Made by a program: the position numbers and the translations under genes
The notes under the pieces: generated by a model
What the model was told of the DNA's origin: nothing
Database searches by the model: none
What the model saw: only the letters and a program-made list of their open reading frames with translations
Origin: Thalassospira lucentensis
GTDB taxonomy: Bacteria; Pseudomonadota; Alphaproteobacteria; Rhodospirillales; Thalassospiraceae
Direction: 5' to 3'
Assembly (NCBI RefSeq): GCF_001613805.1
Contig: NZ_LPVY01000021.1
Location: 464,423-528,422 of the forward strand
Length of the DNA stretch: 64,000 bases
Shown here: positions 35,794-44,199 of the stretch, piece by piece
How positions within the stretch are numbered: position 1 is the stretch's first letter
How the letters are laid out: each line of letters opens with the position of its first letter

Positions 35794-36611
35794 TGCGCGA
35801 CCCGAAATTCATGATCCGCAACCTGAGCAAGTCTTACGGTGAATATCCGGTGCTTGAGCGCATCAATCTGGATATCGAAGCCGGGGCGTTCTGCACGCTG
35901 GTCGGGGCATCGGGCTGTGGCAAATCGACCTTTTTGCGTATGCTGCTGTCCCAGGAACTGCCAAGTGGCGGTAATATCCTGATGGATGGCGTCCCATTGC
36001 CGCAACAACCGACACCGGATCGCGGCATCGTATTTCAGCGTTATTCGGTTTTTCCGCATCTGACCGTTGCCGAAAACCTGACGATCGGGGCCGAATTTGC
36101 CGCGCGCAAATTGACCGGCCGCCTGTTTGGCCGTGCGCGCAAAAAGGCCCGCGACGACGTTGCCGACCTGCTTGAAACCATCGGCCTGTCGCCAGCGGCC
36201 AACAAATATCCCAGCCAGCTTTCGGGCGGCATGCAGCAACGCCTTGCCATTGCACAGGCCCTGACGATGAAGCCCGGCGTGCTGTTACTCGACGAGCCGT
36301 TTGGCGCGCTTGATCCGGGTATTCGCAATGACATGCATGAATTGCTGCTGGGCCTTTGGAAGGCGCACGACATGACAATCTTCATGGTCACGCACGACAT
36401 CCACGAGGCGTTCAAGCTCGGCACAAGGATGCTGGTGTTTGACAAGCTGCGCGACGATCCGGTCACACCCGAAGCCTATGGTGCGACCATCACATATGAC
36501 CTGCCGATTGATCTGTCTGCGGCACCGCCTCCCGGTGCCAATGGCGAAACCAATGAAACCGACGGCATGAATTTCTCGGCCGCCCTGATAGCGACCATGC
36601 CCGTTCCCTGA
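35793..36611 (+). CDS. ABC importer ATP-binding protein (TauB/SsuB-like)
   Basis: The 272-residue ATPase starts at 35793 in a TGATG overlap with the permease (a GTG one codon earlier is possible). Walker A GASGCGKST, Q-loop VFQRYSVFPHL, signature LSGGMQQR, Walker B VLLLDEPFGALD and switch His MVTHDIHE are present. A 35-residue C-terminal tail after residue 238 is rich in Pro, Gly and Asn. It pairs with the preceding permease and binding protein. Confidence 0.93.
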   Translation: MRDPKFMIRNLSKSYGEYPVLERINLDIEAGAFCTLVGASGCGKSTFLRMLLSQELPSGGNILMDGVPLPQQPTPDRGIVFQRYSVFPHLTVAENLTIGAEFAARKLTGRLFGRARKKARDDVADLLETIGLSPAANKYPSQLSGGMQQRLAIAQALTMKPGVLLLDEPFGALDPGIRNDMHELLLGLWKAHDMTIFMVTHDIHEAFKLGTRMLVFDKLRDDPVTPEAYGATITYDLPIDLSAAPPPGANGETNETDGMNFSAALIATMPVP

Positions 36612-36666
36612 TCTCGAACCCGAAAGCCAACCCCACAAAGACTGACGCAACCCGAAGGAAACAACC

Positions 36667-37905
36667 ATGCGCGATTTCTTTGCCCCCCAAAATGTCCGCC
36701 GACATCGCGTGGCCGGAACATTGCCCGCCCCCACTGCAACCCGCCACCACCACCCGAATTTCGACAAGCTGCAGTTGCGCGGCTGGAAATCGGCGGAAAA
36801 AGAAGCCCTGCTGCCATCAGCCGCTTGGGAAAAGGAAAAGCAGTGGGCGCTTCGCATGGGTCTGACCGGGTCCGATTGTCTGACTGATAAATCAATCCCG
36901 ACCTTTGCCCGGGGCGAACTGCCCCACTATGCCGGGATCAACACGTTTCTGAAGGCACCCTATATCGAAGACGTTACCAAGGTCGGCGCCTATGATGCAG
37001 CCGTGATCGGTATCCCGTTTGACGGTGGCACGACATACCGGCCCGGCACGCGTTTCGGCCCGCAGGGGGTTCGCAAAATATCCGCCCTTTACACGCCCTA
37101 TAACTATGAAATGGGGGTTGATCTTCGCGAACAGATGACGCTGTGCGATGTGGGCGATGTTTTCACCATCCCGGCCAATATCGAAAAGACCTTTGATCAG
37201 ATCACGCGCGCGGTCAGCCACGTCGCATCCAGCGGCGCACTTCCGATCATGATCGGCGGCGATCATTCCATTGGTTTTCCGTGTGTGCGCGGCATTGCGC
37301 AATGCACATCCAAACGCATCGGCATCGTCCATTTCGACCGCCATATCGACATTCAGGAAAAGGACCTTGATGAACGCATGCACACCACGCCGTGGTTCCA
37401 TGCCACCGATCTGGTCAATGTTCCGGCGGTGAACCTTGTGCAGGTCGGCATTGGTGGCTGGCAGGTCCCGCGCGAAGGGGTCGAAGTTGCGCGCAAACGC
37501 AATACCAACATCTTCACCATGCGCGATGTCGAGGAACTCGGACTGGCCGAAACCGCGGCGCGCGCGCTTGAAATGGCATGGAAGGATGCGGATGCTGTCT
37601 ATATCTCGTTTGATATCGACAGTGTCGATTGCGGGTTCGTTCCGGGCACCGGCTGGCCGGAACCTGGCGGCTTCCTGCCGCGCGAGGCACTGGAACTTGT
37701 ATCGCTCGTCGCCGCCGAAGGCATTTGCGGGCTTGAGGTCGTTGAGGTTTCCCCGCCCTATGACTGTTCGGACATTACCGCCCTGCTGGCAACGCGCGTG
37801 ATTGTCGATGTGCTGGGCACACTGGTGTCGCACGGCAAAATGGGATCGCATCGCGGCATCATCGACAAACCGGTAAGCATCCCCGCCGGCTCGGATGTGG
37901 AGTAA
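36667..37905 (+). CDS. Ureohydrolase with guanidine-hydrolase features (GdmH-like)
   Basis: A 412-residue member of the arginase/agmatinase superfamily; start at 36667 after GAAGGA. Metal ligands: H200 in GGDHS, D224/H226/D228 in HFDRHID, D316/D318 in SFDIDSVD. The first ligand block reads FDRHID where agmatinases have FDAH-D, and SVDCGFVPGTGWPEPGG replaces the usual LDPAFAPGTGTPEPGG; W330 in that block is the kind of bulky pocket residue described for nickel-dependent guanidine hydrolases. The roughly 105-residue N-terminal extension is longer than in agmatinases. With the guanidine-I riboswitch upstream, guanidine hydrolysis to urea and ammonia is the most likely reaction; agmatinase or related activity is the alternative. 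Confidence 0.75.
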   Translation: MRDFFAPQNVRRHRVAGTLPAPTATRHHHPNFDKLQLRGWKSAEKEALLPSAAWEKEKQWALRMGLTGSDCLTDKSIPTFARGELPHYAGINTFLKAPYIEDVTKVGAYDAAVIGIPFDGGTTYRPGTRFGPQGVRKISALYTPYNYEMGVDLREQMTLCDVGDVFTIPANIEKTFDQITRAVSHVASSGALPIMIGGDHSIGFPCVRGIAQCTSKRIGIVHFDRHIDIQEKDLDERMHTTPWFHATDLVNVPAVNLVQVGIGGWQVPREGVEVARKRNTNIFTMRDVEELGLAETAARALEMAWKDADAVYISFDIDSVDCGFVPGTGWPEPGGFLPREALELVSLVAAEGICGLEVVEVSPPYDCSDITALLATRVIVDVLGTLVSHGKMGSHRGIIDKPVSIPAGSDVE

Positions 37906-37909
37906 CCCG

Positions 37910-38434
37910 ATGCCCCATGATCATCCCCACACCCACACGCATCATCAACATGGTCACGACCACCATCATCATGATGTCGGGCACAACCACTCACACGGAC
38001 CGGGGCATAATCACACCCCGGACCACGATCACCTGCATTCGCATGTCCACGGCCAAAGCGACGCCGACCATGCCGAAGAATTACAGGTCCTGTCCTCAAG
38101 CTTCGTCGAAGGCTTCCGCAAGGCCGATGACAAGGCAAGCTACCTTCGCCTTGCCGACATCCCGTTTCAAAAGACCGGCAAGGACGGCCTGACCATGCAT
38201 CTGGTCGATGCCAAAATCACCACGCACTGGCAAATCGGCACCGCCTGCCCGGCCTTTGCCACCCGCGAACTGGCCTATCTGCCGTTTCCCGGCAGCATGA
38301 TCGAGGAACGCGAAACCATGACATTCACCTATGTCTCGATGACCGAACGCGCCGATATCGATTTGCTAAGCTTCATAGCCGAACGCTTCGGGCATACGCA
38401 CACTTATGACCACCTGCATCACCATCACAGCTAA
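37910..38434 (+). CDS. His-rich protein, candidate nickel/metal donor of the hydrolase
   Basis: The 174-residue chain starts at 37910 after GGAG, four bases from the hydrolase stop, and is probably cotranslated. Of the first 50 residues 22 are histidine, in HxH and HH patterns, then a globular part of about 110 residues (LQVLSSSFVEGFRKADDKASYLRLADIPF, TTHWQIGTACPAFATRELAYLPFPGSM) and a second His-rich end (HTHTYDHLHHHHS). No signal peptide, no CxxC pair as in HypA and no P-loop as in HypB/UreG, so it is none of the known maturases. Metal storage or transfer to the hydrolase is inferred. Confidence 0.6.
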   Translation: MPHDHPHTHTHHQHGHDHHHHDVGHNHSHGPGHNHTPDHDHLHSHVHGQSDADHAEELQVLSSSFVEGFRKADDKASYLRLADIPFQKTGKDGLTMHLVDAKITTHWQIGTACPAFATRELAYLPFPGSMIEERETMTFTYVSMTERADIDLLSFIAERFGHTHTYDHLHHHHS

Positions 38435-38437
38435 AAC

Positions 38438-38468
38438 AAAAAGGGCGCGGATCAAACCGCGCCCTTTT
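38438..38468. terminator. Bidirectional terminator after the His-rich gene and cimA
   Basis: Stem AAAAGGGCGCGG / CCGCGCCCTTTT with a 6-base loop between two convergent units. Confidence 0.9.
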
Positions 38469-38493
38469 GCAATTTTATCGCCTAAACCAAGAG

Positions 38494-40107
38494 TCACGCG
38501 TGCTGGCTTCGAACCCCGGACTTGAACAGCTTATAGGTGATCGAGTCCCGAAGCGCGTTATAGGACGCCTCGATAATGTTGGTTGAAACACCAACTGTTG
38601 ACCAACTATTGCCCTCGGCATCGCGGCTTTCGATCATGACGCGGGTCACGGCACGCGTACCATCACCACGTGTTATGATGCGGACCTTATAGTCGATCAG
38701 TTCGATCTGCTGCACGGCTTCGACATATTCCGGCACGGTCAGAAGCACCTTGCGCAATGCCGCATCAAGCGCGTTGACCGGACCATTACCCTCGGCCACG
38801 GACATGAACTGTCCATCGCCGACCACGACCTTGACGGTCGCTTCGGACATCGTAATGACCTGTTCATCCTGCTCGTCCACCCAGCGGCGTTCATCAATCA
38901 CGCGGAACGATGTCACACGGAAATAACGGTCAAGCTCGCCCAGTGCCTTGCGCGCCAAAAGTTCGAAACTGGCTTCGGCACCGTCATAGGCATAACCATC
39001 AAATTCGCGCTGCTTGACCGCTTCGACAAGCTTGCCGACCGCATCGGATTTCGGATCGACCTCGACCCCGATTTCGCGGAACCGGGCCAGAATATTTGAA
39101 CGCCCCGCCTGATCTGACACAAGAATATGACGCTGGTTTCCGACAAGCTCCGGCTCGATATGCTCGTAACAGGCCGGATTCTTCTCCACGGCGGACACAT
39201 GCAATCCACCCTTATGCGCGAATGCACTGTCACCGACATAGGCCGCCTGACGGGTTGGCTCGCGGTTAAGCCGTTCATCAAGGATGTGCGAAATCCGACG
39301 CAGATGGGATAGCTGTTCATGCGAAATGCCAACGTCATAGCCCATCTTCAGCATCAATGTCGGGATGATTGAAATCAAGTTGGCATTGCCGCACCGCTCA
39401 CCCAGACCATTCAACGTACCCTGCACCTGCCGTGCCCCGGCGCGGACCGCCGCCAAAGAGTTCGCCACCGCATTCTCGGTATCGTTATGGCAGTGAATGC
39501 CGACATTTCCACCCGGAACATGGGAACAAACATCGGTGACAATGTCGAAAATCTCATCGGGCAGAGTGCCACCATTGGTATCGCACAGGACAACCCAGCG
39601 CGCACCGGCCTCGTAGGCCGCCTTGATTGCTGCAAGAGCATAGTCTCGGTTGGCCTTGTAGCCATCAAAGAAATGCTCCGCATCGAACATGACTTCGGAA
39701 ACCTGGCTTTTGAGATGTGCGATGGATTCCGAAATCATCGCAATGTTCTCCGAAAGCTCGATCCCGAGCGCCTCGGTCACCTGAAAATCCCAGCTTTTAC
39801 CGACCATGCAAACAATCGGCGCGCTTTGTGCAAGCGTCGTCAATCCCGGATCGTTTGATGCCGAACGCCCCGCGCGCCGCGTCATACCAAATGCCGTCAG
39901 TTTCGAATTTTTAAGTTTCGGTGGATTGGCAAAGAATGCGTCATCTGTGGGGTTTGCACCTGGCCAGCCGCCTTCAATATAGTCAATCGACAGCTCGTCC
40001 AGTGCCTTGGCAATTGCGGTTTTGTCCGCTGCCGAAAAATCCACGCCCTGGGTCTGCTGCCCGTCGCGCAAGGTACTGTCGTATAAATAGACGCGCTTGT
40101 CTGACAT
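38494..40107 (-). CDS. cimA: CimA-type (R)-citramalate synthase
   Basis: The enzyme condenses pyruvate and acetyl-CoA to citramalate, opening a threonine-free route to isoleucine. Start at 40107 (MSDKRVYLYDSTLRDGQQTQG) after TTTTGGA at six bases; MNMSDK at 40113 is possible. Domains: HMGL-like TIM barrel with STLRDGQQ, the HCHNDTENAVANSL metal motif and NGLGERCGNANL; then a C-terminal LeuA-type regulatory dimer domain (from about 400). At 537 residues it matches the long CimA type. LeuA is the close alternative but LeuA does not have this N-terminal TLRDGQQTQGVDFS pattern. Confidence 0.92.
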   Translation of the reverse strand: MSDKRVYLYDSTLRDGQQTQGVDFSAADKTAIAKALDELSIDYIEGGWPGANPTDDAFFANPPKLKNSKLTAFGMTRRAGRSASNDPGLTTLAQSAPIVCMVGKSWDFQVTEALGIELSENIAMISESIAHLKSQVSEVMFDAEHFFDGYKANRDYALAAIKAAYEAGARWVVLCDTNGGTLPDEIFDIVTDVCSHVPGGNVGIHCHNDTENAVANSLAAVRAGARQVQGTLNGLGERCGNANLISIIPTLMLKMGYDVGISHEQLSHLRRISHILDERLNREPTRQAAYVGDSAFAHKGGLHVSAVEKNPACYEHIEPELVGNQRHILVSDQAGRSNILARFREIGVEVDPKSDAVGKLVEAVKQREFDGYAYDGAEASFELLARKALGELDRYFRVTSFRVIDERRWVDEQDEQVITMSEATVKVVVGDGQFMSVAEGNGPVNALDAALRKVLLTVPEYVEAVQQIELIDYKVRIITRGDGTRAVTRVMIESRDAEGNSWSTVGVSTNIIEASYNALRDSITYKLFKSGVRSQHA

Positions 40108-40369
40108 ATTCATTCCAAAACTGATCGATCTTCTCTTGTTCCGGCATGTGCCGGACGGTCTGGCAAATTGCCGCAAAACCGTCATTTACGCAACCGCATT
40201 ACAAGACATGCCAATTATGCGCTGCTTTTTGCCCAAAATCGCCTAATTGCCCACCTTTAGGATAGCAAACCTGTCCCCCTGAATGGTTGTAAAGGCATGG
40301 TAGTAATGATTAACTCTACCATACATTGTGAAGTGACTGGGAATACACCCCCATTTCTTCGGGCTTCGC

Positions 40370-40648
40370 ATGGATAGGGACACCAAGATGGCATTGAAAG
40401 CCGCCGAAGATTTTGACGTTATGCTGCTTGCGGGTCTGACTTGGCACCGTGCTGGCAAAAACAGTTGGACGGCGTCCGACCGTTTCGCCGCTTACACGAT
40501 CTTTCTCGAACCTGATGACCGCTGGTACGGTCAATGGGAACGTGACGGCGAAAAAACGGCGGCAGACTGGTCCTGTCCTACCCTTGAAACCTTTGCCGAA
40601 TATATGGTCGACAACGCCCGTCGCCAGAATATCGACGGCATGGATTGA
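40370..40648 (+). CDS. Small conserved protein of unknown function
   Basis: A 92-residue protein from ATG 40370 (or 40388). Rich in Trp and Asp in the middle (HRAGKNSWTASDRF, DDRWYGQWERDGEK), no membrane segment, no domain recognised. It has its own terminator at 40760. The frame is conserved-looking (codon bias like the neighbours), but the call stays at hypothetical. Confidence 0.6.
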   Translation: MDRDTKMALKAAEDFDVMLLAGLTWHRAGKNSWTASDRFAAYTIFLEPDDRWYGQWERDGEKTAADWSCPTLETFAEYMVDNARRQNIDGMD

Positions 40649-40878
40649 AATTCGCCTCCCCTGTTGGCCGCGCTGCCATCAGAAGCGTCCCACGTGCACA
40701 CCCCGAAACTCGGATTAGATGATTAATCTACCTCCCCCCGCCGAGTTGTTGCACATATGACGGCCTGTCTCCCCCGGACAGGCCGTTTCTTTTAAGCCCG
40801 CGCATTTCTGTCCTTGCGTTTGGCTTCATACCGCTTATGTGTGACCCATCCAGATATTCATAAGACAAGGCACAATTC
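40649..40878. other. Gap between the small protein and the FrnE-like gene
   Basis: A 230-base gap with one terminator and presumably the promoter of the DsbA-family gene; no other element seen. Confidence 0.5.
40760..40796 (+). terminator. Rho-independent terminator
   Basis: Stem ACGGCCTGTC / GACAGGCCGT around a 7-base loop, followed by TTCTTTT. Confidence 0.85.
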
Positions 40879-41565
40879 ATGAGCAACGGCATCCCGATGC
40901 AGATCGATATCGTCTCCGACGTTGTCTGCCCCTGGTGCATCATCGGCTACAAAAACCTTGAACAGGCGATTGAGCGTCTGGACGGTCAGGTCGACATCAA
41001 ACTGCGCTGGCACCCGTTCGAACTGAACCCGGATATGGGTCCCGAAGGCCAGAACCTGTCGGAACATATCAAGGAAAAATACGGCCTGACCCCGGATCAA
41101 AGTGCGGAAAATCGCGACCGTATTTCGATGATGGGTGAAAATGTCGGCTTTGACATCCGCTTTAGCTCGGACAGCCGCATCTACAATACCTTTGATGCGC
41201 ACCGGATGCTTTATTGGGCGGGCAAGGAAGGCAAACAGACCGAACTGAAACTGGCCCTGTTCCGCGCCTATTTCCAGGAAGGCGAAAATCCCGGCGATCA
41301 CGGCGTGATCAAACGCGCCGCCGAGGAGGTTGGTCTGTCACCGGAAAAGGCAGACGAAATTCTTGGCAGCGACATGTTCGCCAAGGAAGTCCGCGCCGAA
41401 GAGGAAGAATTCCGCAATGCCGGTATTTCATCGGTTCCGACCTATGTCGTGAACGGCAAATACGCCATTTCCGGCGGCCATCCGCCCGAAGTTTTCGAAC
41501 AGGCATTGTCCGAAATCGCCCGTCAGGTCGAGGTTGCCGACGACGAAGTCATTTTTGAAGACTGA
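40879..41565 (+). CDS. FrnE/DsbA-family disulfide oxidoreductase
   Basis: A 228-residue cytoplasmic DsbA-like protein with CPWC active site (VVCPWCIIG), the long helical insert and the cis-Pro motif SSVPTYVVNGKYAISGGHPPEVF. FrnE-like proteins act as protein disulfide isomerases or glutathione-S-type enzymes (2-hydroxychromene-2-carboxylate isomerase is related). No signal peptide. Ends in the terminator at 41590. Confidence 0.9.
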   Translation: MSNGIPMQIDIVSDVVCPWCIIGYKNLEQAIERLDGQVDIKLRWHPFELNPDMGPEGQNLSEHIKEKYGLTPDQSAENRDRISMMGENVGFDIRFSSDSRIYNTFDAHRMLYWAGKEGKQTELKLALFRAYFQEGENPGDHGVIKRAAEEVGLSPEKADEILGSDMFAKEVRAEEEEFRNAGISSVPTYVVNGKYAISGGHPPEVFEQALSEIARQVEVADDEVIFED

Positions 41566-41589
41566 TACCGTCATCGGATATGATCATCC

Positions 41590-41622
41590 AAAGCCCCGGT
41601 TGCCTTTCGCACCGGGGCTTTT
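41590..41622 (+). terminator. Rho-independent terminator after the FrnE-like gene
   Basis: Stem AAAGCCCCGGT / ACCGGGGCTTT with a 10-base loop and TTTT. Confidence 0.9.
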
Positions 41623-41711
41623 GCATTCTCGACAGAACTACAACCGGGGCGTACAGTTTTCATGCCGCCACCACGGCATGTTTGCCACCATGTTTGACAA
41701 AGGATCGCCCC

Positions 41712-42365
41712 ATGATCGACTTTGCCGATATCGCCCCCTATTTGCCGGGGATATTTCTTGCCTATGCCGCCCTTCTTATGGGCTTGATCAGCCCAGGCCC
41801 TGCCTTGCTGGGTCTGATGGGTGTCTCGCTTGAACGCGGGCGCCGTGCCGGTCATTGCTTTGCCATCGGGATCGGAACAGGTTCGCTTTGCATTGGCATT
41901 CTGACCCTGACGGGTCTGTCCGCCCTTCTGGCAAGCTGGGCCGATGCCATGACCATCATTCGCATTGCCGGCGGGATTTATCTTTTATGGCTGGCTTTCA
42001 AGGCATTTCGTTCTGCTTTCCGACCCGCCCAACCGGCTGGCGATGCCATTCCGCGCGACAATAAAACCATCTCGCCGGTCGGGTATTTCAGTCGTGGGCT
42101 GAGCCTTCACCTGACAAATCCCAAGGCAATCCTGACATGGATTGCCATCATCTCCATCGGCTTTGCCGATGGCACGCCACTTTGGGTAGGATGGGTGATC
42201 GTGATTGGCTGTGGCACGATTTCAACACTTGTGCATTTCGCCTATGCCACCGCCTTTTCGACCGCACCGGCGATTTCGCTGTATCGTCGCGCGGCGCGCT
42301 GGATCAATGGTTTGCTGGGTGTGTTCTTTGCCGCGGTTGGTATTCGCCTGCTTGCCGGGCGTTAA
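41712..42365 (+). CDS. LysE/RhtB family amino-acid exporter
   Basis: Start at 41712 (MIDFADIAPYLPG). The 217-residue protein has five to six hydrophobic helices and family motifs: SPGPALLGLMGVSLERGRRAGHCFAIGIGTG near the N-terminus and NPKAILTWIAI in the middle. LysE/RhtB proteins export amino acids such as lysine, threonine or homoserine lactones. Substrate unknown. Confidence 0.9.
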   Translation: MIDFADIAPYLPGIFLAYAALLMGLISPGPALLGLMGVSLERGRRAGHCFAIGIGTGSLCIGILTLTGLSALLASWADAMTIIRIAGGIYLLWLAFKAFRSAFRPAQPAGDAIPRDNKTISPVGYFSRGLSLHLTNPKAILTWIAIISIGFADGTPLWVGWVIVIGCGTISTLVHFAYATAFSTAPAISLYRRAARWINGLLGVFFAAVGIRLLAGR

Positions 42366-42382
42366 ATCGCGCGACACGAACT

Positions 42383-43093
42383 CTAGTCATCCCCGCCGGT
42401 ATCAAGCAATGACCGGCGGGTGACTCCGCTTTTCTGATCCATCCAGCCGCCAAGCACCGTCAACCAGACAGCAATCAGGGGCAGCAGCGCGATATTCTGG
42501 TCCATCACCCATAATGTCCCGCTGGACAGTACACACCACACCAACGGCACAGGCAACAGGACCCAGCGCCACGACCCGCGCGCCAGCAGGATAAAGCCAA
42601 GCGTCCCGATTACCGTCGGATCGGCGGCACTGCCAAACAGTTCCGCCTGTATCAGGTCGCGCCCTTCGATCAGACCGACAAAGGGATAGACGAAAATCGC
42701 AATCACGGTCATCACCACCCCGGCAATGCTGGAAAAATCACCGCGCCAGCCAAATCGCAACGGCATCCGGCGCGCGGCAAACATCACCATCAACAATGCC
42801 TCTGTGATAAATGCCGGAATGAAATAAGGGATTATCCAGTTGATCGGCTGGTAATAATACCAAAGGAAGCCCGCAGTCACCCAGCCCCAGATCATCGCCA
42901 ACAGTACAAGCGCCACCCGGTTGCCGCGATTGCCGTGCCGGACGGAAAGGCCAAAGGTGATGATCCCTGCTACCAATGCGGCGGTAACCGCAAGCCACCA
43001 TGTGGTATTCAGCGTTTCAAACAGCCGGTAATAAACGCGCGGCGAAAATAGCAGAAAATCTGCCAGACTGTAGCTCCACCACTCGCTCATCAC
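42383..43093 (-). CDS. Multi-pass membrane protein (DUF6064-like)
   Basis: A 236-residue protein with about seven hydrophobic segments starting MSEWWSYSLADFLLFSPRVYYRLFE; the opening resembles DUF6064 family proteins. Its stop lies 17 bases from the LysE-family stop (convergent) and its start overlaps the aldo/keto reductase stop in an ATGA, so it is cotranslated with that exported enzyme. It may anchor or supply electrons or substrate to it, but nothing in the sequence shows this. Confidence 0.65.
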   Translation of the reverse strand: MMSEWWSYSLADFLLFSPRVYYRLFETLNTTWWLAVTAALVAGIITFGLSVRHGNRGNRVALVLLAMIWGWVTAGFLWYYYQPINWIIPYFIPAFITEALLMVMFAARRMPLRFGWRGDFSSIAGVVMTVIAIFVYPFVGLIEGRDLIQAELFGSAADPTVIGTLGFILLARGSWRWVLLPVPLVWCVLSSGTLWVMDQNIALLPLIAVWLTVLGGWMDQKSGVTRRSLLDTGGDD

Positions 43094-44028
43094 AGAACCC
43101 CGATCACGGCAGCAATACGTTGGCGCATGTCGTCATCGGGCATTGGGCCGGTGGCCGCCTGCATGTTTTCCATGGCGTGCATCGGCTGTGTCGTTGCCGG
43201 GATCGGACAGGTCACCGCCGGATGGGAAATCAGATACTTCAGGATCAACTGCGCCCAGCTTCGTACTTCGATCTCGGCGGCAAATTCCGGCAGTTTTTCA
43301 CCTTCAAGCCGATCAATCAGATGGCCGCCCTGAAACGGTCGGTTGACGATCACGGCAATCCCGCGTTCCAAGGCCAGCGGCAGCAGGTAACCCTCGACCT
43401 TGCGATCCACCGGGTTATAGGTGACCTGTACGAAATCAAGCGGCGTGTTTTTCATCACCGCGATCAGATCATCGGTACGCCTGCCATGCGACGTCGTCAC
43501 GCCGACATAACGCAGTCGTCCGGCATCCTTCATATCGAACAGAAGCGGCAGATTGTCGTTGATCCCCACCAGATTATGGACCTGCAACAGGTCAAACTTT
43601 TCGATGTTCCAGTAATCGGATGTTTCGGCGATCTGTTCTGCACCGTCATCCGATGTCCAGACCTTGTCGGTTGAAAATACCCGATCACGCGCTCCCAGTT
43701 TATCAAGCCCGTAACCAATCACATCCTGGGACGATCCATACATCGGCGAACTGTCGATCATACGTCCGCCTCCGTCAAAAAAGGCCTGCATGACATTGGC
43801 GCATTGGTCACGCAAAACCGGATCATTACCGACATTAAACGTGATCCAGCTACCCAGACCAACCGCCGGGATCATTTCACCCGTTGACGGGATCGGCTTT
43901 TTGATCACATCAAGCACCGCACGATTATCAAGCGTTTGCGCCCAAAGCGGCTTGATCGCGCCAAAGCCCGCTGTTGCGCCAATTGCCGTCGCACCGCGCA
44001 GGAAATTCCGTCGACCCAGTAAAAACAT
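43090..44028 (-). CDS. Tat-exported aldo/keto reductase
   Basis: A 312-residue protein with an N-terminal twin-arginine signal (GRRNFLRGATAIGATAGFG), so it is exported folded. The mature part is an aldo/keto reductase: catalytic Asp/Tyr region IDSSPMYGSSQ, Lys in FSTDKVW, His in LLQVHNLVG; NADPH binding at CPIPATTQP near the C-terminus. Exported AKRs are uncommon and must be handed their cofactor before export or use a bound one. It is followed in-phase by the DUF6064-like membrane protein. Confidence 0.85.
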   Translation of the reverse strand: MFLLGRRNFLRGATAIGATAGFGAIKPLWAQTLDNRAVLDVIKKPIPSTGEMIPAVGLGSWITFNVGNDPVLRDQCANVMQAFFDGGGRMIDSSPMYGSSQDVIGYGLDKLGARDRVFSTDKVWTSDDGAEQIAETSDYWNIEKFDLLQVHNLVGINDNLPLLFDMKDAGRLRYVGVTTSHGRRTDDLIAVMKNTPLDFVQVTYNPVDRKVEGYLLPLALERGIAVIVNRPFQGGHLIDRLEGEKLPEFAAEIEVRSWAQLILKYLISHPAVTCPIPATTQPMHAMENMQAATGPMPDDDMRQRIAAVIGVL

Positions 44029-44135
44029 CGCAATCCCAACATTGTCGTTTCGAACCGGTCACAGGATAGAAGGTGGTCAGAATGTCATGTCTGCGCAACT
44101 GCAAGCTGTTGCACAAACTGGCAAAAAATTTACGC

Positions 44136-44166
44136 TTGACCTAAAGTACACTCCAGCAGCTAGCCT
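44136..44166 (+). promoter_or_regulatory. MerR-type promoter and operator
   Basis: A TTGACC box (44136-44141) and a TAGCCT box (44161-44166) are 19 bases apart, the over-long spacing of MerR-activated promoters, and the spacer carries an imperfect dyad (CTAAAGT / ACTCCAG). It lies between the divergent aldo/keto reductase and merR and faces merR, so the regulator probably controls its own transcription and the following gene. Confidence 0.75.
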
Positions 44167-44199
44167 TTTGAAAGTTCCCCAAGCTGAAAGGTGACCGAC

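Noticed and set aside
36892..37851. 319-residue frame opposite the ureohydrolase
   Set aside because: Shadow of the hydrolase gene; no motif, no ribosome site.
36667..37905. Annotation as plain agmatinase (SpeB)
   Set aside because: Riboswitch context and altered metal/pocket motifs speak for guanidine; agmatinase kept only as alternative.
37910..38434. HypA, HypB or UreE identity for the His-rich protein
   Set aside because: No CxxC zinc pair, no P-loop GTPase and no UreE-type fold motif.
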